Source: Pyrenochaeta sp. MPI-SDFR-AT-0127 (taxonomy: Eukaryota > Ascomycota > Dothideomycetes > Pleosporales > Cucurbitariaceae). From it: a stretch of DNA of 64,000 nucleotides. The position numbers and the translations under genes are program-made. The stretch is from the NCBI GenBank assembly GCA_020747015.1, contig JAGTJM010000038.1:186001-250000 (forward strand). The letters run 5' to 3'. The notes under the pieces were generated by a model that was not told the origin of the DNA, did not search any database, and was given only the letters and a program-made list of their open reading frames with translations. The stretch's first letter is position 1; every line of letters begins with the position of its first letter. This document shows, one piece after another, positions 55,712 through 64,000 of this stretch.

Positions 55712-58700
55712 TATGTCGACCCCGCAAACAGTGTTGAGAATGAATAAGTCGCGCTAGGTTTGCAGTCTCCAGCTTTTATGGACAACGGCCTGAATGTGCT
55801 GTGTGGTTAAGGGTCGCGCGATGTTCTGCTAACAAAAGCGACCACGATGCGATGGGATATCTATAGGCAGAGGGTTGTACAGAACACGCCGCAGCGTGAA
55901 TTGTTATAATAAGATGAGGTCCTTCACCACCTCCGAAGCTAACCCTCGGCATCCCGGATTCGGGCAATGGTTGAGCCATCTCGACCTCAGCCCCAAATGC
56001 CTAACTGCTTGGAATTGACCAATCACACCTTCGAGGCAGACAAAGCGCAATCATCACCATCATTAACTCAGCGTAAGAGACGGCCTCAGCAGGCAGCAGA
56101 CCTTAAACCGTATACACGCGAAAATCTGACATGAGATGATGGAGTGATATTCGAGTGTGAGCGAATGGAGACGCATGCGTGGTGCAGACGCTTGCTGCAT
56201 GGCCCCTCTCGTTCGGTTGTTGGCGCTTAGTGGTTCGTATTTTTGGGCTTGGCTGTGCCTTGCGGCTGACTGACCACTGTCCTTTGGGGTTCTTTTCTTA
56301 AAGCGCGACCGGGAGTCGGGGAATTGGTCGATTTCGGTGCAGGCAGATGGCTGCGCCTCCACGATCTGGTTGGGGGGAGTCTCGAAGCTGGCCAATGGGC
56401 AGCCATGGTGGTAGGAGGGAATGAATATCCCCTCTCTACCTGGCCACGGCGCAAGGCAGAGTTTCCTCGAGGACTTTTTTTTAATGGCACATGGCTCGTC
56501 GTACACCAAGGCTGCCGTACGACGAGGTTTGTGGTGGCCAATCTATGCGCTTGTCGAGCGATTCCTCGTCTCGGATAGGTCTCGAGCCAGACGTTCGTTG
56601 CCTGCTGATCGGAACACGTCATTTCCTCGTCCATGAAAGAGAGCCGGTCAAAATAAGGATTGCCAGGTAATAGGCGTCGCCGGCGCAGAGATCGATCAAG
56701 GGTTGTCGCAGCATCGTGCGCACCGCTCAACCGTTCAACGATTCAGGCTCAGCCTCCAAGAGCCGCCCCACCTTGTGCTCCATACCATGCACCCTCGGCA
56801 TCTCCTCAACGCTGACACCCAGAAACTCAACACACATCTCAATGCACTGCTGAACTTTCTCACTGTCTTCATTAGCTGCTCCTGTCCGTATAGAGGCTTG
56901 CAAATGCTAGCCCGCAAATGTGTGGTAACTCGAGACAAGACATCCCGCTAAGCGGAGAACTCCATCTCCACGGCATGTAGTACACGATAATCGCCCGAAT
57001 ACAAGCCATAAGTCATCTCACTGCATATCCTCCCAGAGTCCTTGTGCGAGTCAAACATTGATTATGTCAGGTTGTGTCGCGCAGAACACAGCCGGTGTGC
57101 TTCCCGTGCATGGCTCTCGTCACTGTTACTCCAATATTGGCACGAGAAGGAGTGCCTCGATCTTCGGATACAGAGACTCTTATTTAGTGGTAAATGATGT
57201 ACAAAGGTCGGGCAGCGCCAATGATTGCCATCAGCTTTACAAGAGCTTCGCGAATGCGCTTCCTAAGGGTTTGCCATGCTGATGGAGCCGAGACTTGAGG
57301 AACAGATATCAAGTTTGTGTAGAGTCTGGATTCATGATCGCAAATTCCAACTGGAGTGAGCACAGATAGCTTTATCAAGGACCGTCTTTTAGCGACCAGC
57401 ATGGTACATGAATACTGTGACTCGATGTGTGTGAAAAGCTCAACGAGCAGTTTCATGCGGATTTACAAGTCATCCTTGTCAGCGGGACCAAGAGGTAAAG
57501 GCAGCGCAGTTCAAGCTCTGATCTAGTCGTGGCCCACGGAAAGCTTCATATGTAGTACATGAGATGATCTAAAGAACTTCATGGCTTCTAAAATAAATGG
57601 TCAACAAAACTTTCTCTTGATCATTTTATGAAAACCTACAACATGACTTTCGTTGTGAAATTGAAATCTTCATTTTCGTGGTAAGGTCAAAGGCTGCAAA
57701 CCTGCTTACTTCAATTGCTTTTGAATGCACCAGATGCTGCAAGACGCCAGATGCTGAGCTGTGTAGAGAGCAGGAAGAACATGAGTGTAATGAGTGTTTT
57801 AAAAATTAGGTTATGAAGCTCCATTCAATGTAAGGTTCGAGAGCCTCTTCGTGGCGTGCATTTAGAGTACGTATCGTAAGACTGAGGCTTATGGGCAAAT
57901 TGAGTAGACGGCGATTCAATCTAAACCTTCCTTAGCTTTCTCGTTGATTTAGTATCTTATTACACATTCACAAGCAAACTCCCCCAGCTGACCTCTTACT
58001 TAACTTCAATCACTCTGACCTTCTACTGCTTGGGTTGTATACGTTTGGTATGGCTTGTTCTCGATACGAACATGTTCATCTCGGCTTCGGGCTTGCTGAC
58101 TGGGATGCATGAATGAATCTGCATGTGTTGTAGACCAGACTTGGACGCTAGGCTGTGCTTGTGATGCGGTCCACAGCATCAACAAAGTCAAGCTGAGAAT
58201 CTACTGGCCACTAGGCAACAGTATCTTAAGAACTTTCGTTCACTCCAACACGTAATCAATCATTTGACGCTTTCTGGCGCCCTTTTTGCGCTTGTTCCGC
58301 TGCGCATCCCTCCTCTTTTTGAATACTTCAAGGCGTCTTGGAGAAAAGGAAAGAGGCTATCTAGTGAGCCAAAGAGACCATTGGTGATGTATGGTCTCGT
58401 ACCGCTGTCGGTAGGAAGCGAAAACTTAGTATTCTCGGAATCAAGATAGTGACGACATGAATACAAACTTGAACAATAGGAACTGTTAGTCTGCAGTTTA
58501 ACGTACAAGAGTAAGTTGGAATAGGTAGTCACTAGGATCCGTTGGCAAAAAATGAAGAAGCCCAATAGACCATTAGAGGTGTAGATAAGGCGCATAGGAA
58601 GGAATCTAGAATCTATTTGTAAGAATTGCATGAGTGTGAGAAGCGAAAGCTTATGAGTGATTGGAGATACGGGTAAATCAAAGCAGACTGTGGCTATCGT

Positions 58701-59311
58701 TTGACGAAGTAAAGGCAAGAAAATGCGCTTGACACGTGAAAAAGGAGCCCAGAAGATCTTCCAGGTTACAAACAGTCACCATCTAACAACTCGATCATTG
58801 TAAGGATGCTGATGCACATGGGCGTTGCGCACATGAGGAAGGTAACATGCATACCATGCGAGTCTTGGACGCTTGCGAAGCCGCCTAAGCCTTTTAGCGT
58901 CCGCGGCGACGTCCCGCTGATCGCAATGTACAAGGTAGATTGCAAGCTTCTCTTGCTTATTGGTGACGTTGATGGTGCCATTGAAGGATTCTGGAGCCTG
59001 GTGTTGCCGGCGACCCTACCAAGGCGTGCCCCTTGCGTAATGCCCCCACTGCCCCCACCGCCGCTCCCTTGTGCGAACCAACGTCCGCCAAGGCATGGCT
59101 GACTGTGCCGCTTCAGACCGCTGCTGTTACCGTGCTAGCTAATCGATCTTATTGGCTACCTACTCTGACGTACTGAGCATGCTACATGCAAACAGTTTGA
59201 CCAACAGTCTGCTTGTCCCAGGTGCTGCTCTTGTCCTTTGACTTGCCATTCTCGAGCATCAAAGTTGAGCAGCTTCTTGCGCCCGCAGAACGAGCTCAAA
59301 TTGAAGCAGCC
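55712..59311. other. 3.6 kb gene-free region
   Basis: The largest empty stretch. Overlapping frames at 56063-56730 on both strands show no family features. 57500-58700 is AT-rich with short frames only. 59040-59070 is C-rich. It includes the promoters of the oxidoreductase (left) and ABC transporter (right). No RNA gene or terminal repeat recognised. Confidence 0.45.
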
Positions 59312-62300
59312 ATGCCCTTCTTTACAGGTGACAACAGTCTGCTCCAGCTGAATCCCGAGAAATTCGATTTCAGTGTGCAATTCGAGTCGCTGTTCTTCAC
59401 CATTATACCGTCCGCGTTGTTCATTCTGGCATCAATATGGCGGACGCTCTCTCAGGCGCGCAAAGCCCCAGTGGTAAACGCTCCCGTTTTCCAGCTCGTC
59501 AAAGTGGTATGTTGACTCTCAAACTATCTTGGGAATGCTTTGAGATCCTGATCTCACTACTACAGGGTGCTATCACAGTCTATGTGGCGCTTGAGCTCAC
59601 AACGCTTATCTTGGCCGCGATTGGGTCATTTCACGTCACCAACATGTTCATAGCTGCCTCTGTCCTCAAGCTGGCGTCGGCTCTCCTGATGATCACGCTC
59701 AGCATAATCGATCACAGCAGGAGCCCGAGACCGTCGATACTACTAAACATTTATTTGTTGATAACTCTTCTTTTCGACGCGACTCAGGCAAGAACACTAT
59801 TCTTAGCGTCAGAAGGCAAGGCGGAGCACACTTATAGCAGCGTCTTCACTACTGCTGTGGTTTTGAAAGCCATGATTCTACTTTTGGAAGCCAAATCAAA
59901 GACTCGATGGGTACACTGGAATGAGAAGGAACACAGTCCAGAGGAGACTAGCAGTGTGTTCTCCCTTGGCGTTCTCTTTTGGCTTAACAAGTTGTTCCAA
60001 TTGGGACATAGAAAAGTCCTAATGGTCGAAGACCTCTATCCCCTTGACGTTAACATGGATGCCAAATTACTCCACGAAAAGTTTTCCAAAAATATGGATT
60101 ACTCTAGACTGAAGGGCCATAAGTACGGGCTTGTGAAAGTACTCATTCGCACACTTAAAGTTCCACTTTTACTCCCAGTGGTCCCGCGCCTTTGTATGCT
60201 CGGCTTCACCTTTTGTCAGCCGCTTCTGCTGGAAAGCCTCACAAAGTACCTCTCTGGCCCAGAGCTCGACGCTAACATAGGCTATGGCTTCATCGGTGCT
60301 GCATTTTTCATCTACTCCGGGATTGCCATATCCATGGCCTTCTACTGGTAATGTTATATGGAAAAGATATCTCTGATACAGCGTTACTGACATGCACGAT
60401 CAGGTACTTCCATAACCGAGCCCGTACTATGACAAGGTCCATCCTAGTCACGGAAATCTTCATCAAGGCCACCAAGGCTCGCATCGCTCTCGGGGATGAT
60501 AGTGCAGCACTTACGCTCATGAGTACAGATATGGAGAGAATCCGAGTTGGCTTCAGAAGTTTGCATGAGCCTTGGGCTGCCAGTATTCAAGCTGCCTTAG
60601 CTTCATGGATGCTGTATAATCGACTCGGCGTGGTCTTCTTAGTACCTATCGGCATGGTCATGGTCTGTTTCACCTTTTTGGCAATCCTGATGAATTGGAC
60701 TGGTGACTCGCAAAAGGCCTGGATGTCGGGAGTTCAGAAACGTGTTGGCCTGACCGCCACAGTTATCAGCAGCATGAAAAACTTGAAGATCTCTGGCCTT
60801 ACAAGTCCCGTCGGCGAATTTGTGCAAAAGCTACGCGTCATTGAGCTAGCCAAGGGTGTCAGATGGCGGAAGATCTTCATCACTGCGGCCATGCTTGGAT
60901 TCATCCCCCAATTGATAGCACCACCAATCACTTTTGCCGCCTCTCAACGAACACTGGATGTCTCGACTATGTTCACTTCTCTTGCTTTCATCACAATCTT
61001 AACATATCCTCTGTTGCAGGTATTTGAGGGCATACCCCAGATCATCTCTGGAATCGCATGTTTGAGCAGGATCCAATCGTTCTTGGAGTGCGAAACCCGC
61101 GATGACTTCCGCCGGGTCCTCGCTGATATGCAACGAAATGCAGAAAAGATTCCAGAGGATTCTCAGGCCTTGTCTGGCGCGGTCTTAGAAATTAAGGATG
61201 GAGCATTTGGGTGGGAAGCAGATAAACTCGTCTTGCAAAATGTCAATACCCGAATCAACAAATCCTCGCTCACTATTGTTGTGGGATCAATCGGTGCTGG
61301 GAAATCCACGCTTTGCAAGGCACTACTCGGAGAAATCCCTTTCACCAGAGGCAGCGTGGTCTTAAGCAACATATTCGCTCATGTCGGGTTCTGCGAACAA
61401 GCGCCTTTTCTCTCGAACGGAACGATCAAGGACAATATCATCGGATTTTCGCCAATTAACAACGAAAGGTATGCCGAAGTCATCCACGCTACGGCTCTGC
61501 AGGTTGATTTCGCGACGCTCGCGCTAGGAGATCAAACGAATATCGGATCTGATGGTATTACCTTGTCGGGAGGCCAGAAACAACGTGTTGCTCTCGCTCG
61601 TGCTCTGTACTTGCAATCCGATCTGCTGGTCCTGGATGATGTCTTCAGTGGTCTAGATGCTGATACCGAGGAACAAGTCTTTCAGCAAGTCTTCGGCCCA
61701 AGCGGGCTGCTGAGACGGCGACGCGCCACGGTTGTGCTTTGCACCCATAGCATTAGGCATTTACCTGCTGCAGATCATGTTCTAGTACTTGCGGATGGCA
61801 CAGTTGCTGAGCAAGGTGGATTTGAGGAATTAAATACCAACCAAGGATACGTTCAACGTCTAGGGTTGAGCACACGTTCCACTAGTGAGATATCGTCAGA
61901 TGGAACGGACTCTCAAGAGAGCTCTCTAGAATCGAAGCAACAAGTATTTCCTATAACGACGCTAAGTGCTGAAGCAGCGCCTCTTGCAGAGGAACCCGAT
62001 TCGGCGCGACAAATGGGCGACAAAACAGTGTATAAGCATTACGCGCAGGCCGTAGGTTGGTTCCTGGTATCATTGAGTTTGTTCTTCGCTATTGGGTGGG
62101 GGTTCTTCACAAACTTCCCAACAATTTGTGAGTAGTGTTTCCGACTGGATATGAGGATATCGATTTCCTGCGTATAGAAAAACCTCGATCTGAGTACAGC
62201 GGCCTTTGAAGATTATGAACTGATTTCATATTCCAGGGCTTACGTACTGGACCAACGACGCCGCTTCAGAGCACCCAACTCACTCTTTTAGTTACTATGC

Positions 62301-64000
62301 TGGGATATATGCATTGCTCAAGGTGTGCGGATTAATATCGCTTCTTCTCCTCGCCATAACACTTTGGGTCTTCGCTATCGAAAGAGCAGGTGCCAATCTA
62401 CACCAGGATGCTCTACAGACCCTGCTTCGAGCACCATTGCGATTCTTTACTACAACAGATACCGGAGTCGTTACGAACTTGTTCTCTCAAGATCTTAACC
62501 TTATAGATACAGAGTTACCAGAAGCAACGTTAAACACCTTGTTTTGTGTAAGTACATTCCTTCTGTAACGTTGGCTATACGCACCGACAGTCAGCTCACT
62601 CTCGAGACTATCATCAAAAAAGAGAACACAGGTCTGACGCAAAATTTACAGGTCTTTCAAGCAATTGGGCAAGCAGCTGTGATGCTTACATCGTCCGCCT
62701 ACCTTGGCATAGCCTATCCGTTCCTTGGAATTCTGCTCTATTATGTGGGCAAGTTCTACCTGCGGACTTCCAGGCAACTAAGGTTTTTGGACCTTGAAGC
62801 TAAAAGTCCATTGTAGTAAGTTTTTCCACTTGATCACATATAGTGGAACCATAATGTACTGTGCTGATCTGCGCCTTGTAGCACACATTTCCTGGACAAT
62901 CTTAAGGGTATCACAACGATTCGAGCCTTCGGTGAGTCAGATACGCAGACACTCGCTCCTATAAATGGGCGAAGAGGATTTTCCAGGATGCGCTATGCTA
63001 TCGCGGATTGAAACATAATGTTGCTGCTAACACTAGTCTTTTGCAGGTTTCCTTCCCAAAGAGCTCGAGAAGAATATTCGCCTGCTTAATACGAGCCAAC
63101 GGCCGGCTTATCTTCTTCTCATGATCCAAGAGTGGCTGAACCTCGTTCTAGGCCTTGTAGTCATGTCGTTAGCAGTGATTATGGTGACACTATCAGTACG
63201 GCTTCACTCAAATTCCGCGTTTGCCGGTGCGTCCTTGTACAGTCTCATCACGCTCGGCGAGAATCTCGCAGGCATTGTTCTGTACTGGACCAGACTCGAA
63301 ACTTCGATTGGGGCAATTGCACGACTCAAGACTTTCAGCCAAACAGTTCAACCAGAAGATAAAGATGAGGAAGACATTATTCCTCCTGAGCAGTGGCCTC
63401 AGACCGGTGTGGTGAAGCTTGAGGGCGTATCTGCTAGCTATGGGTAAGACGCCTCATCTTATCTAAATGCTGCCACCGACAATGACAATGATGCTGACCT
63501 CCTTAGCGCGGAAGAAGACGAAGATGCTGAAACAGAAATGAAGCTCGCTCTCCGCAACATTGATATCATGATCCGCTCCGGTGAAAAAGTTGCTATTTGC
63601 GGTCGTACAGGTAGCGGTAAATCTAGCCTTATCGCCCTTCTACTCAAGCTCCTTGACCCTACATCTGCGACCGCCGATAGGATCGTTATCGACGACATAC
63701 CGCTCCACAAAATCAACCGGTCAGCCCTACGCCAACGCATCATCGCTGTGCCACAGGAAGCCGTATTCTTGCCCGACGGATCGACTTACATGACAAATTT
63801 AGACCCATTTAATGCATCCACCCCTGACGAGTGCGAAGCCGTTCTTACAGCCGTTGGCTTGTGGAGCTTTGTTGAAGACCGTGGCGGTCTGCACGCAGGT
63901 ATGAGTGCTAGCACTCTTAGCGCGGGCCAGCGACAGCTCATGTCCGTTGGTCGTGCTCTTCTTCGGAGAAAGATCCACGCACGGAGCATCGGGATGGCGT
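59312..64000 (+). CDS. ABCC (MRP-type) ABC transporter, partial at right edge
   Basis: Full-length-type exporter of conjugates or toxicants in plasma or vacuolar membrane. Exons 59312-59506, 59566-60347, 60404-62127, 62237-62547, 62652-62815, 62882-62931, 63047-63443 and 63507 to the edge give about 1372 residues so far. N-terminal membrane segments (TMD0-like) are followed by FSLGVLFWLNKLF, TMD1, NBD1 with Walker A GSIGAGKST near 620, LSGGQKQRVALARAL and LLVLDDVFSGLD. TMD2 then leads to NBD2 with GRTGSGKSS near 1240 and a modified signature LSAGQRQLMSVGRALL near 1345. Walker B of NBD2 lies beyond the window. The last intron falls right after VSASYG, the start of NBD2. No stop or frameshift is seen. 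Confidence 0.93.

Noticed and set aside
56063..56730. Overlapping frames of 71-167 codons on both strands
   Set aside because: No family features, no splice-supported extension, and mutually overlapping frames without preference.

Overview
The window is nuclear DNA from a filamentous ascomycete (Pezizomycotina). The genes carry many short GT..AG introns of about 45-105 nt. There are typical fungal families: a Zn(II)2Cys6 regulator, a HET-domain protein, BYS1-type secreted proteins, a PIR-like wall protein, Ste50 and a Tem1/Spg1 GTPase. A dothideomycete, perhaps Pleosporales, is my best guess from overall gene style, but the sequence alone does not prove it. I could run no database search. All exon joins were worked out by hand from splice sites and reading-frame continuity.

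Layout. 0-9 kb, all on +: a Zn2Cys6 transcription factor, an unknown protein with a C-terminal tandem repeat, translin, the GPI-anchor protein Gpi11/PIG-F, and a phenol-2-monooxygenase-like flavoprotein. 10-13 kb: a HET-TPR allorecognition-type gene beside a 1.5 kb AT-rich stretch without genes. 13-24.6 kb: an AtuA-like (DUF1446) protein, an F-box protein, a PIR-like GPI-anchored wall protein, a Gln/Pro-rich protein, and a zinc-dependent butanediol/polyol dehydrogenase. 25-27.4 kb: a divergent pair of related small secreted proteins. 28-48 kb, mostly housekeeping: an F-box/LRR-type protein, an RFTS-domain protein with a C2H2-like finger, the ribosome-assembly WD40 protein Rrb1, a Tem1/Spg1-type GTPase, the exosome cap protein Csl4, the MAPK adaptor Ste50, a small helical protein and the AAA+ ATPase Cdc48. 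49-56 kb: two BYS1/thaumatin-like secreted proteins and a membrane-anchored berberine-bridge-type oxidoreductase. 56-59.3 kb: no gene seen. 59.3-64 kb: an ABCC (MRP-type) ABC transporter that runs off the window.

How it fits together. Conserved core genes (translin, GPI11, RRB1, TEM1, CSL4, STE50, CDC48) alternate with accessory, environment-facing genes (HET-TPR, secreted proteins, oxidoreductases, ABC transporter). I see no polyketide, peptide or terpene synthase, so the scattered oxidoreductases, regulator and transporter do not form a recognisable metabolite cluster. The most unusual item is the pair of divergently transcribed secreted proteins at 25.1-27.4 kb. They share six cysteines at nearly fixed spacing, a dibasic Kex2-type site just before the first cysteine, a matching pro-region and a TATA box at a similar distance from each start. 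Next are the alternating two-unit repeat structure of the HET-TPR gene and the RFTS-C2H2 protein.
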